A stretch of 30,857 nt of DNA, from positions 1-30,857 of the IMG/VR virus record IMGVR_UViG_3300005841_000071. One strand, 5' to 3'. The DNA comes from a virus. Shown here piece after piece: positions 6,474 through 13,741 of the stretch (its first letter is position 1; the number at the start of each line of letters is the position of its first letter). The notes under the pieces were generated by a model. It did no database searches. It was not told the origin of the DNA and saw nothing but the letters and a program-made list of their open reading frames with translations. Both the position numbers and the translations under genes were made by a program.

Positions 6474-8819
6474 CTAGAATAGTGTCAACTGACCAGCCGT
6501 CTCGAGCCGGTTGTACTTCGTGTAACGGGCGAACCGGTCAAAGCGCACGTCATGAGGGAACGCTGCTTTGACAATACGATACGTTCCCGGGTAGACCCCT
6601 ACGGTCCAAAACCAGACACGATCGAAATCGCCCTTGTAGTCCTCAGCGAGAATGACCTGCTGGCCACCTTCTTTGTTGTACTTCTTGCTCTTCTCGCCGT
6701 TAACGACAACGAACTGCACTTTGGTTCCCTCGCGAACCTCTCGCCCCTTGTTTTGCAGTAGACGCGCAGCTTTCACGTGGGGCAGGCTCTTGTCTCCGAA
6801 ATCGGCCAGCTCTTTTTTGATCGCCTTGCTGATCATGACAGCTTCGACGGGATGATCCTCGTGGAACACGCGTAAACGGAACTTCTCGATCAGCGCAACA
6901 AGCTCGTCAGCTGTTGTAGGCTTTGAGCCAAGCAACTTGTCTATGACTGCTTTTTGTAACTCTCTAGCAAGTCCGCACGAGTCTCCTCTTTTAGACTCAA
7001 TACCAACAACGTCAACCTCTTTTCCTGGCTTAGGCGGCGTAAAACCCTTGTGAGCCAGGCGATATGCGTACTTCTTCCTATTGTACTTTCGCTTTTTGAC
7101 GTCGTAGGTGAACGCGATCCCTTCGAACGCTTTTTCGTAGTCGAGATAGAAGATGTTGTCACGGCAGCCCCATTCTTTCGCCAGCTTCGGAAACAACTCT
7201 GCATTGCACCACGAGGTGAACTCCTTGAACTGCTCGACTGTGGGCCCCACCACAAACAGCGAGTCTGTGTCGATGTAAATGACGCGCCATCCTCGAGCTC
7301 TGCATGCATCTCGAGCTGCGTGGATCAGCGAAACACCTGTGCGCGTGATAGCCAGCCCGATCTCTACGCTGGAATAACGCGAGTAAGGCGAACACGCAAC
7401 ACCCATGAAAGCGTTCCCAGCCATCTTGTAGGCCATTGATTTGCGTGACGCTTCCTGCTCCTCAGGCGATCCCTTGGGAAATTTTTTGCTGCGCTGTTTC
7501 CACTCTTCGCGCAACGCGAGCATGTCTTTCACGCATTCGGGCAGCACGCCTTCGTCATCGGTGCCGAAAGTGATCGGCTTCGTTACGCCGTACTTCTGCA
7601 TCGATGCCTCGTCCACAGGACACGTGGAGCCAGGCAAACCAATCAGCTCTGGCGAGATGTTCAGCGAGATCATGATCGACGGATACAGTGACTTAAAGTC
7701 GGCCACATGCACGTTGTGCACAAGCCCGTCTTCAGAGCGCAACTCGTCCACGTGGTTCGGTCCCTCGCAGTAAGCACCAGCGAAAGACTGATCTGGGTTG
7801 ACGGCTTCATGATCTTTGGTCTTGAAGTGAACGCCTCGCCTGTTGCCGTAGCTCATCATGAGCCCGTCTACTTGGCGCATTGGCTGCAACCCTGGCGTAT
7901 CAGGGAAAACCCAGGTCGCCTCGCACAGAGACTGAAACACAGACAGGTAGTCGGTCGCCTTCTCTATGTCGCTCTCAAGCACAACGTCAGCCACGTTGTA
8001 ATCGCTGAGATCTTGCCTGCTCTTGCCTCCGGCATACCAGGCTTCCCACGTGCGCGAGCTGTCGAAATGCGACTTGCCTCGCCCGACCTTAGCCATACCG
8101 ATGTTCTCGAGGGAGAAAGACACCTTCTCTGAGGCATCGCCCGAGTTCATGTTGTTGCGCTTGAAGCACGCAAGGTGATCGAGGTAGAGCTTGCGTCGCC
8201 ACCATTTGGGTAGCACGCCTAGACGGGCCGAACGTCGCACGATGACATAGAAATCGAATCCGTGCTTCGCGTGCTCAGTCTTCAGGATATCGCTGTCTAT
8301 TTGGCCACCGTTCCAGGCGAGAACCTGATCATAATGCGCGAACGTTTCCCAAAATGCAGCGAGTAGTCGACGCTCGTCGGCGTCGCTGTCTGACTGCAGG
8401 CAGCGGTGGACGATCTTTCCAGTCTCTTTGCCTTGCGTGGTCCAGCAAAGCACGCGCGCGTGGCCAGCGGTGAGATGGAAGAAATTAGCTCTGGAGTCAG
8501 CCTCAATGTCGAGATAGCACGCATAAGGCTTGCCGATTTGGGTGTCTGGGTGATCGACGAAATAACGACGGATGGGCGAAACGTCGCCTTCGAACGTCTG
8601 CACTCCCAGCTTGTGCCAGTAGCGTATTTGATCGCTGCGCTCGGTCCAGCTTCCACAGCTTACTCGGTACCAGCCGTTCTCTTTGCGGCAGTTGGCTACC
8701 GGATGCGGGTCGCTGCCTGGGATGAAGAAGTCGTAAGTGCAAGGCACCCAGATAGACGACCCGCCTGGTTGGATGAATTCGATCTTGTCTCCGCGCGACA
8801 GCGCGTTGATGACAATCAT
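6474..8819 (-). CDS. family B DNA polymerase with 3'-5' exonuclease
   Basis: This is a replicative polymerase of 781 aa, normal for family B. Exonuclease motifs: DIE (104-106), WNGGQIDSD (Asn170 with Asp175/Asp177) and YNVAD (274-278), so proofreading looks intact. Polymerase motif A is DFKSLYPSI (374-382), motif C is YIDTDS (515-520), and a KKYAY thumb motif is at 582-586. Motif B is unusual: the family pattern KxxxNSxYG reads KMAGNAFMG (465-473), so Ser becomes Ala470 and the minor-groove-sensing Tyr becomes Met472. The product should copy the phage genome, which the neighbouring purZ, datZ and MazG-like genes suggest contains 2-aminoadenine. No family A DpoZ is present in the window. The start overlaps its upstream neighbour by ATGA. 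Confidence 0.95.
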   Translation of the reverse strand: MIVINALSRGDKIEFIQPGGSSIWVPCTYDFFIPGSDPHPVANCRKENGWYRVSCGSWTERSDQIRYWHKLGVQTFEGDVSPIRRYFVDHPDTQIGKPYACYLDIEADSRANFFHLTAGHARVLCWTTQGKETGKIVHRCLQSDSDADERRLLAAFWETFAHYDQVLAWNGGQIDSDILKTEHAKHGFDFYVIVRRSARLGVLPKWWRRKLYLDHLACFKRNNMNSGDASEKVSFSLENIGMAKVGRGKSHFDSSRTWEAWYAGGKSRQDLSDYNVADVVLESDIEKATDYLSVFQSLCEATWVFPDTPGLQPMRQVDGLMMSYGNRRGVHFKTKDHEAVNPDQSFAGAYCEGPNHVDELRSEDGLVHNVHVADFKSLYPSIMISLNISPELIGLPGSTCPVDEASMQKYGVTKPITFGTDDEGVLPECVKDMLALREEWKQRSKKFPKGSPEEQEASRKSMAYKMAGNAFMGVACSPYSRYSSVEIGLAITRTGVSLIHAARDACRARGWRVIYIDTDSLFVVGPTVEQFKEFTSWCNAELFPKLAKEWGCRDNIFYLDYEKAFEGIAFTYDVKKRKYNRKKYAYRLAHKGFTPPKPGKEVDVVGIESKRGDSCGLARELQKAVIDKLLGSKPTTADELVALIEKFRLRVFHEDHPVEAVMISKAIKKELADFGDKSLPHVKAARLLQNKGREVREGTKVQFVVVNGEKSKKYNKEGGQQVILAEDYKGDFDRVWFWTVGVYPGTYRIVKAAFPHDVRFDRFARYTKYNRLETAGQLTLF

Positions 8820-8998
8820 CGGCGGAAGTAGAGCTGCTCACAAGCGTAAAGAGGAGCTCGCCCGATCATGACAGACTTGGTACCAGCACCACCTTCGCTC
8901 CTGTACTGCATGTGACACCGGTCGCATTCTAGCACGCATGGCCCAGACACGTGCCCTTTGACGACGAGACTACCGCACTCGGCGCAGTAGAAACCCAT
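8816..8998 (-). CDS. small zinc-ribbon protein, 60 aa
   Basis: Two knuckles, Cys5-Ala-Glu-Cys8 and a later CDRC, predict a zinc ribbon, with a beta-rich C-terminus. The ATG at 8998 overlaps the upstream DUF3310-like stop as TGATG, and its own stop overlaps the polymerase ATG. Coupling suggests co-expression with the polymerase, but no role is known. An in-frame upstream start at 9088 would lie inside the upstream gene. Confidence 0.65.
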   Translation of the reverse strand: MGFYCAECGSLVVKGHVSGPCVLECDRCHMQYRSEGGAGTKSVMIGRAPLYACEQLYFRR

Positions 8999-9231
8999 CA
9001 AATTGACGGTAACTGTCCGTTCTTCATTTGTACGATCTTGCGGTTCAGGTACCATGCAGCTTTCTCCAGATCTTCGAGTGGCGCGCATTTCTTGTCGTGA
9101 CGAGCGATGTACTTCACCACGTTAAAAAGGTAAGCGTCTTTCTCGAGGCCCCAAGCCTCCAGCACCTTGATTACTTCGTACGGATTGTCTTCGCCGCCGT
9201 AGTGCGCGGGATGATTAACAGCTTCCATCAT
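8998..9231 (-). CDS. DUF3310 (SaV-like) family protein
   Basis: The sequence begins with the hallmark VNHPAHYGG and continues with YEVIKVLEAWGL, YLFNVVKYIARHDKK and DLEKAAWYLNRKI, the typical layout of DUF3310 proteins found in many phages. Members are about 70-100 aa and sometimes annotated as nucleotide kinase-like, but no function is proven. The ATG at 9231 forms ATGA with the VRR-NUC stop and has an AGGA site seven bases upstream. Confidence 0.85.
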   Translation of the reverse strand: MMEAVNHPAHYGGEDNPYEVIKVLEAWGLEKDAYLFNVVKYIARHDKKCAPLEDLEKAAWYLNRKIVQMKNGQLPSI

Positions 9232-9623
9232 CGTTTTCCTTTCCAATCGTTGATCCCACGCTGTCCAGCAATCGCTGCATCAACAGCAGCATCGCATTCT
9301 GCGAGAGTAGTGCAGACTCGTCCGTAACCTCCGCCAATGTTAACAAGTTGGAGAAAGCGTCGCTGGTCGTCGGATAGCCTGCCTCCAGGAAGCTTGAGCT
9401 CAATAACAGTGAGTCGGCCAGACGGGCGTACGAATCCAACCAGATCGCTACTACCTCGGCATAAACCGTAACGAACTGCATGACCCCCGTGCGTTTTAGC
9501 AACTCCGACTGCGTTCCTCCAAAAAACACAGTCAGCTCTTTTTCCAAGGTGGAGACGAGCTCTTGCTTGAAATTCCAACTCGGATTCGTTAAGTCCCTCA
9601 TCGTTATCATCGTCGTAGCTCAT
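9228..9623 (-). CDS. VRR-NUC domain nuclease
   Basis: This is a 131-aa stand-alone VRR-NUC (PD-(D/E)XK) endonuclease. Catalytic residues are visible as Asp60 in GSSDLVGF, Glu75-x-Lys77 in VIELK, and Gln87 in the downstream helix; Arg51 lies in RYGL. Phage members of this family are thought to resolve branched DNA during replication or recombination, like the related FAN1 nuclease domain. It lies beside the DUF3310 and DNA polymerase genes and belongs to the replication set. Confidence 0.88.
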   Translation of the reverse strand: MSYDDDNDEGLNESELEFQARARLHLGKRADCVFWRNAVGVAKTHGGHAVRYGLCRGSSDLVGFVRPSGRLTVIELKLPGGRLSDDQRRFLQLVNIGGGYGRVCTTLAECDAAVDAAIAGQRGINDWKGKR

Positions 9624-9774
9624 AGTTCTTCCTCAACAGCTCTACCTGCTCTGGCGTGAGACTGATTTGGTGGCCCTCATCGTACATGTACATTTGCCCG
9701 CATACGGAGCATTTGTAATCTTCGTAGGGATTGTACCTCTGCTCATGCAGGCAGACCAAGCACCTAGAAATCAC
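9607..9774 (-). CDS. small zinc-ribbon protein, 55 aa
   Basis: CLVC and CSVC knuckles about 20 residues apart predict a zinc ribbon, followed by a C-terminal helix (TPEQVELLRKNYEL). The GTG at 9774 makes GTGA with the preceding gene's stop and has AGGTGG just upstream. A TTG at 9798 is an alternative start giving 63 aa. The function is unknown. Confidence 0.55.
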   Translation of the reverse strand: MISRCLVCLHEQRYNPYEDYKCSVCGQMYMYDEGHQISLTPEQVELLRKNYELRR

Positions 9775-9929
9775 TGGCCACCTGTTTGTTGAAACCAATC
9801 ATCCAGAGCCCTCTTCATCCTCTCCAGCCACGCTTTCTTCGCGGCTGTACCTGCGGCGCACTTCAACTCGTCGAGAGATGAGATCAGGTAATCGAACAGC
9901 CGACGGTCTGCTAATCTGTCCATTGTCAT
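9771..9929 (-). CDS. small helical protein overlapping the upstream gene
   Basis: This ORF encodes about 50 residues of well-formed amphipathic helix (RRLFDYLISSLDELK, KAWLERMKRALDDWF). A GGAGG lies three bases before the ATG at 9929 and nine before the next ATG at 9923, so the latter may be the actual start. It overlaps the upstream gene for about 131 bases in another frame. The function is unknown. The overlap may be real dual coding, or may mark a sequence error joining the two frames. Confidence 0.55.
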   Translation of the reverse strand: MTMDRLADRRLFDYLISSLDELKCAAGTAAKKAWLERMKRALDDWFQQTGGQ

Positions 9930-10242
9930 AAGCCTCCAAAGCCGCAACCTCAACACGAGTATTTGGCTTACGCTCGAGCCTGGCCACATAACCGATCGCT
10001 GCATCGGCTGCTTGTAGCCAGGCTAGAGATGGGCGCTTGTCGTTGCATTGCCCGAGCCTGTAGTTGGCCCAGACAGCTTGCTGTATCTGACGTGGAACCA
10101 TGCGCCAATGGTTGAAGCACATCAGTTTTTCTGGCGGAACAGCTACCTCGCAACCACGCGCGTGGCAGCAATGCTCAGTCGTCGGACAGGTCGTCTCGTC
10201 TTCCGGCAAAGCGATCCCTGGCATACTCAATTGTTCCGTCAT
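9799..10242 (-). CDS. conserved phage protein with Cys/His finger
   Basis: The central part (CCHARGCEVAVPPEKLMCFNHW followed by VPRQIQQAVWANYR) matches a common uncharacterised phage family with the pattern Cx...CxxHW..VP..L...VW..YR, which probably binds one zinc. The last 45 residues are rich in Arg and Ser and overlap another, more protein-like reading frame, so they may be non-essential. Start choice is uncertain: ATG 10242 (GGGGA ten bases upstream), ATG 10224, or TTG 10272. The gene overlaps the cupin-like gene upstream. Confidence 0.6.
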   Translation of the reverse strand: MTEQLSMPGIALPEDETTCPTTEHCCHARGCEVAVPPEKLMCFNHWRMVPRQIQQAVWANYRLGQCNDKRPSLAWLQAADAAIGYVARLERKPNTRVEVAALEAYDNGQISRPSAVRLPDLISRRVEVRRRYSREESVAGEDEEGSG

Positions 10243-10708
10243 CTTTGAGAAATCCCCAATCTTCGCTTGCAAACGGGCCGGCGAGAAAGAGCGTCACACA
10301 CGGCTTCTCGTCATAAAGATCGACACGGTGGAAGCAATTGCTATCCAGCTTGTTGATCGAGAACATGCGGAACCGGCGTTCGATGATCTTGCGATTGGCC
10401 TTGCACAGATGATCTTCACAAGGCAGACCGGTACGCACAGCGTATCCGCAATTGTTTTCTACTCGCTGTTCGCTGTATCCGCGCCACAGGATGAGGCCAT
10501 AGCTCCACTTCCAACGGTGGTTGTGAAACTCGGCGTCATCGCTTGAATGAAACACGTGGATGTACGGGCGGCAGTGGAACAGATCCCTGAACCACTGCCC
10601 CACAATGTACAAGCGAGTCAGGTACTTTTTCGCATCGCTACGCCAAATGGTGTAGCGCTTACGTGTTGCCACGTAAAACGCTACCAACCAAAGAGCGACG
10701 AGCATCAT
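10175..10708 (-). CDS. membrane-anchored cupin-like protein
   Basis: The product has about 177 aa. The first 14 residues are hydrophobic (MMLVALWLVAFYVA) and may anchor the protein. The body looks like a small cupin of a type found in phages, with FHNH followed by a SYGLILWRGY strand, then CFHRVDLY and VTLFLAGP strands. Histidines in FHNH and CFHRV are candidate metal ligands. No substrate can be assigned. The ATG at 10708 forms ATGA with the upstream stop; a longer in-frame start would merely read the upstream gene out of frame. Confidence 0.6.
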   Translation of the reverse strand: MMLVALWLVAFYVATRKRYTIWRSDAKKYLTRLYIVGQWFRDLFHCRPYIHVFHSSDDAEFHNHRWKWSYGLILWRGYSEQRVENNCGYAVRTGLPCEDHLCKANRKIIERRFRMFSINKLDSNCFHRVDLYDEKPCVTLFLAGPFASEDWGFLKDDGTIEYARDRFAGRRDDLSDD

Positions 10709-11094
10709 TGTACTTCTGCTAGCTCCGCTGTTTCGACGGCCTCGATGCACGGCAAGAACAGACGCCCAGGCAGTGTCACTGGCTCTTTCGTGGTCGGGTC
10801 TTCCAACGTCATGAAGAATCCTTCCGACGGTCCCTCGAGGAGCGCATCCCTGAGCAGCGTCCAGTCGGCCTCGTCGAGCTCTACGATGTCGCCTGGTCCT
10901 TTGCCCCTGAACGCGGCTGCAATGCGCGCACTTGTTTTGATACCACGACCCGTGTTGTTGAACGGAACGTGTGTATCGCAAACGTAGCCGATCACCAGCG
11001 CTTGGCTGAGAGGCTGCTCACCAACTTGCAGATCAGCACCGTCCTCGCTGACTTTGACGTTGGGGCCGATCTTTACTCTGCGTACTTTACGCAT
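10705..11094 (-). CDS. conserved hypothetical protein, 129 aa
   Basis: This is a small beta-rich protein with a basic N-terminus (MRKVRRVKIG), a segment on nucleotide-free ground (GKGPGDIVELDEADWTLLRDAL) and an acidic C-terminus. It resembles phage hypotheticals of unknown role. The ATG at 11094 has GGAG seven bases upstream and overlaps the previous gene by 8 bases; an in-frame start at 11109 is less well placed. Confidence 0.6.
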   Translation of the reverse strand: MRKVRRVKIGPNVKVSEDGADLQVGEQPLSQALVIGYVCDTHVPFNNTGRGIKTSARIAAAFRGKGPGDIVELDEADWTLLRDALLEGPSEGFFMTLEDPTTKEPVTLPGRLFLPCIEAVETAELAEVQ

Positions 11095-11473
11095 TGGCAG
11101 ACTCCACATGCTTCTTGGCGAGCCGACGCCCGAAATTGAACGCGTCTTTGTGCGCCTTCAACTTGTCGCCCATCTCGCTGAACTTGTCGCCGTCGAACCC
11201 GTTGATGAACGCGCTAACCCAAGCGCGCGGCTTGCCGAGGATACGAGCAGCAGCAGACTCGTAATCCGAACAGCGAAGATCGACCTTTTTGCCGCACATC
11301 ACAAGGGCAAGAGGACAGCCACAGCTCTGCGGCAACGTATACCGCATTTGCTCGCTTACGCCGAGGCCCCACGTGCTTTTTTTGAGCTCCACACCAGCAG
11401 CTTTGTTCTGTCGGATGGCGCGGTTGATGATACGATAAACGTTCTTTTTTCCTTTTTCGATCGTCATTTTCAT
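11087..11473 (-). CDS. hypothetical basic protein, 128 aa
   Basis: The protein is lysine-rich with four Cys, including CGC and C...C around residues 52-70, and a helical C-terminal third. The family is not recognised. The stop of the upstream helicase overlaps its ATG (ATGA at 11470-11473). A second ATG at 11467 sits eight bases after GGAG and may be the true start. Placement behind the RadD-like helicase suggests a DNA-related role, as inference only. Confidence 0.65.
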   Translation of the reverse strand: MKMTIEKGKKNVYRIINRAIRQNKAAGVELKKSTWGLGVSEQMRYTLPQSCGCPLALVMCGKKVDLRCSDYESAAARILGKPRAWVSAFINGFDGDKFSEMGDKLKAHKDAFNFGRRLAKKHVESANA

Positions 11474-12840
11474 TTCTCCAGTTCAAAACGTAACTGATAA
11501 TCTGGCCATTGTCCAGTGTATGATTTGATGATAACAGAAGCTTTATTGGCTCCGAACTTCTTCTCGAGTTTGAACCACTCTTGTCGGATTGCCTTCGGTC
11601 CGAGGCGCAGCCACTGGGCTTGAGTCGGTCGGCTGCCGAACAGCTTCTCGAACTGCTCTGCTGCAGCGGCCCATCGCCAGCCTATCGTCGTCATGCGCGC
11701 GAGCTCGGTCTGCTTCGCGTCTTCTGGCGTCTCTGACCCGTTGTAGACCTCTTGCAGAGCTACGTCTTTGATCTTGGGGGGCCTGAACACACCAGGGATA
11801 AAAGCGGTATCGCACGTAATGCAGCTCTTGCGCCACGCCTCCATTACAGCCCCACACTCATAGCACTGCCTCACCGGTATTGGATTGCTCTGCGAGATCG
11901 CTGTGCCGGTCAAGCTGTACGCTCTATCTGCGGTCGGCATCCCATGGCGCTCGCTTGCGCTCGTGAGATCGAGCAGCACGCCGTAGGGCTTGCCTGGAGA
12001 CGGGCGCAGCACACGTCCTGTCGTCTGAATGTAGATGCCCTCATGCCCGCATTTGCGCGCTAGAATGCACACCTGAGCGGAGGGAACGTCTACTCCCTCG
12101 GTCATGGTGGCGCAGTTTATGATCAAGCGGATATCGCCTGACTCGAGCTCTGCCATAGCACGCACTCGATCTTTCTCCGAGCTCTTGGCGTGCACAATGG
12201 CTGTTTTGACTCCAGCCTGATCGAAGCTCTCTTTTACCATCTGCGCGTGCTTATTGTTCTGCACGAAGCAGAAGCCACACATTCCAGGCGTGTAGCGCTG
12301 GTACGCAGTCAGCGGGTCTTGTGCTAGCCCGCGGTTGATGTCTTTGTTCGGCCGAAACACGCGGCAAGGCACGAGATGCCCCTGCGCCATGAGCTCGCTA
12401 TAGTCAGCGATCTTCACCATCGACTCGAACAAATGATCGAGAGGACGGCCGTCGTAGCGCTCTGGCGAGGCTGTAAGCCCAATCACCTTCGCGTTCGGGT
12501 AGCGACGAAGAACGTATTCCCAGCTATCAGATGGCGCGTGGTGGCACTCGTCCACAACAAGCACGTCAGCTTCGGGCCAGTGCCACCTAGCGCGCGTCTT
12601 GAAGCCTTGTATCGTCCGCACGGGCCAGTCAACGCCGTAGCTGTACACGCGTTGCTGCGTCTGCCGGCAGAGGTCGCGCCTGTTGCACAGCCACAGAGCT
12701 TTACCGTACTTTTGTGCCAGCGCTACTCCGGTGTTAGTCTTGCCGCAACCCGTGGGGCCAACTAGGCAAACTGACCGGTGTTTTTCGAGCTCAGCAGCGC
12801 CGTTTTCTACGGCTCGCTCTTGGTAATCGCGCAGCGGCAT
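11470..12840 (-). CDS. RadD-like DEAD/DEAH-box (SF2) helicase
   Basis: This 456-aa SF2 ATPase has a Q-like motif LRDYQERAV (residues 3-11), Walker A GPTGCGKT (28-35), DECH (97-100), TAS (123-125), and motif VI QTTGRVLRP (272-280). A CYEC...CITC zinc ribbon (Cys326, 329, 340, 343) follows. This arrangement matches the RadD/YejH group, which remodels branched DNA and interacts with SSB. It may act in phage recombination or replication-fork restart with the SSB, Sak4-like ATPase and nuclease genes. The start overlaps the small upstream gene as TGATG. Confidence 0.9.
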   Translation of the reverse strand: MPLRDYQERAVENGAAELEKHRSVCLVGPTGCGKTNTGVALAQKYGKALWLCNRRDLCRQTQQRVYSYGVDWPVRTIQGFKTRARWHWPEADVLVVDECHHAPSDSWEYVLRRYPNAKVIGLTASPERYDGRPLDHLFESMVKIADYSELMAQGHLVPCRVFRPNKDINRGLAQDPLTAYQRYTPGMCGFCFVQNNKHAQMVKESFDQAGVKTAIVHAKSSEKDRVRAMAELESGDIRLIINCATMTEGVDVPSAQVCILARKCGHEGIYIQTTGRVLRPSPGKPYGVLLDLTSASERHGMPTADRAYSLTGTAISQSNPIPVRQCYECGAVMEAWRKSCITCDTAFIPGVFRPPKIKDVALQEVYNGSETPEDAKQTELARMTTIGWRWAAAAEQFEKLFGSRPTQAQWLRLGPKAIRQEWFKLEKKFGANKASVIIKSYTGQWPDYQLRFELEK

Positions 12841-12986
12841 CAGAAGCCATGACCGCTCTTGAACAGAAACGCTAGATACTTCACCAGATGCTTATGGCTC
12901 CAACCGTCGTAATTGACGTGGAGCCAGTTCGCAAGACGACGCACGTTTTCTGGACGAGCTTTATTAAGCTGTTGTCTGGTCAGCAC
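12840..12986 (-). CDS. small helical protein, 48 aa
   Basis: A GTG at 12986 opens a 48-residue helical, basic protein (RPENVRRLANWLHV, HKHLVKYLAFLF). Its stop overlaps the helicase ATG as TGATG, arguing for genuine translation. It overlaps the upstream dGTPase-like gene by 23 bases. The same frame is open further upstream, but that part is only a shadow of the dGTPase-like gene. It may be a DNA-binding peptide; the function is not known. Confidence 0.55.
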   Translation of the reverse strand: MLTRQQLNKARPENVRRLANWLHVNYDGWSHKHLVKYLAFLFKSGHGF

Positions 12987-13404
12987 GCTTCGCTTCTTCG
13001 ATTTCGAGCAAAAAACCCAACCGACACCGCGCATGCGCCAAGTGCGGCTTGCCGGTCTCAGGGTCGAGGTACTCACCACGTCGGTACGCCGAGATGTGCC
13101 GCATGAGCGAGGCGAAATGCTGGTCCACGCTCTCGTTCCGCCACTTCTGCACGCCGTTATCTTCGTGCTTGCCCACACCAAAAGCCATCACGTCAGCTTC
13201 GAGCTCCATCGCCCGGAAGCTCACCAGGTCCCAGCGTGCCTTCTTCATTTTGTCTTCTTTTTGAGGAGCTGCAGTATTTTTCATTTCAAGCGGAACCTCA
13301 GGCGGCGAGGGAAATTTGTCAATAGCTTCAGCATCGTTTGGGTTGAACCAACCGAAGCTGCGCGCAACAGACTCTGATTTGTAAGGCCACGATCCTGTTG
13401 GCAT
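12964..13404 (-). CDS. dATP/dGTP diphosphohydrolase-family protein (second MazZ candidate)
   Basis: The C-terminal 95 residues match, from memory, the dATP/dGTP diphosphohydrolase N-terminal-domain family (previously DUF5664). Family features are ARWDLVSF (57-64), an acidic helix, MAFGVGKHE, SLMRHISAYRRGE (99-111) and GKPHLAHARCRLGFLLE. His103, Glu111, His121 and His124 are candidate active-site residues. Members from Z-genome phages convert dGTP to dGMP for PurZ and may also act on dATP. The first 55 residues are not conserved. The ATG at 13404 overlaps the upstream micro-gene as TAATG, which fixes the start at 146 aa. If correct, the window encodes two independent enzymes able to provide dGMP. 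Confidence 0.8.
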   Translation of the reverse strand: MPTGSWPYKSESVARSFGWFNPNDAEAIDKFPSPPEVPLEMKNTAAPQKEDKMKKARWDLVSFRAMELEADVMAFGVGKHEDNGVQKWRNESVDQHFASLMRHISAYRRGEYLDPETGKPHLAHARCRLGFLLEIEEAKRADQTTA

Positions 13405-13517
13405 TACTGGCACACTTTTGCAAGCTCGTGCAACAAATAAACAGCGCGTAGCGAGGTGGCCATGGCCGCTGCTGTCACGAGCATCCACATCACAACAAAC
13501 ACGCGACCCGGAGTCAT
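13404..13517 (-). CDS. small membrane protein, 37 aa
   Basis: A 37-residue ORF encodes a single hydrophobic span (VFVVMWMLVTAAAMA, residues 6-20). It is bracketed by exact coupling on both sides: ATGA with the upstream gene at 13514-13517 and TAATG with the dGTPase-like gene at 13404. This makes it a convincing micro-gene despite its size. The function is unknown. Confidence 0.6.
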   Translation of the reverse strand: MTPGRVFVVMWMLVTAAAMATSLRAVYLLHELAKVCQ

Positions 13518-13741
13518 ACGTTCAAATTAGCCATTTCTGCTGGTCCTGTCAACACGCCGAAGCCATCGACGACCGCATAGCGACGCCACCGTTGACACCG
13601 AACGTAGACGACTTCGTCAGGTCTTAGTTCTACTACGTCGCTTGGTCTGATAGGCGTCTTCACAGATATCACAAAGACAGCGCCACCATCCATCAGTGTG
13701 CAGCGTTCCAGGCTTTCCGCAGGTTTCGCAGGTGCGTTCAC
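13514..13741 (-). CDS. hypothetical protein, 75 aa
   Basis: This is a small beta-rich protein (VFVISVKTPI, VVELRPDEVVYVRC) with no recognised family. The GTG start at 13741 has GGAG seven bases upstream, although this means a 125-base overlap with the upstream gene in another frame; an ATG at 13693 shortens the overlap to 77 bases but has a poor ribosome binding site. Its stop forms ATGA with the next micro-gene. Confidence 0.55.
   Translation of the reverse strand: MNAPAKPAESLERCTLMDGGAVFVISVKTPIRPSDVVELRPDEVVYVRCQRWRRYAVVDGFGVLTGPAEMANLNV

Noticed and set aside
9215-9610. Second 131-aa frame overlapping the VRR-NUC gene
   Set aside because: The VRR-NUC frame carries catalytic motifs; the other frame is a shadow with no motif.
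10175-10981. 268-aa version of the cupin-like gene
   Set aside because: The first ~90 residues are a shadow of the gene at 10705-11094 (Arg-rich, out of frame); the ATGA-coupled ATG at 10708 is better.
12840-13181. 113-aa version of the small gene upstream of the helicase
   Set aside because: Its first 65 residues are an Arg/Ser/Thr-rich shadow of the dATP/dGTP diphosphohydrolase gene; a GTG at 12986 gives the plausible short gene.
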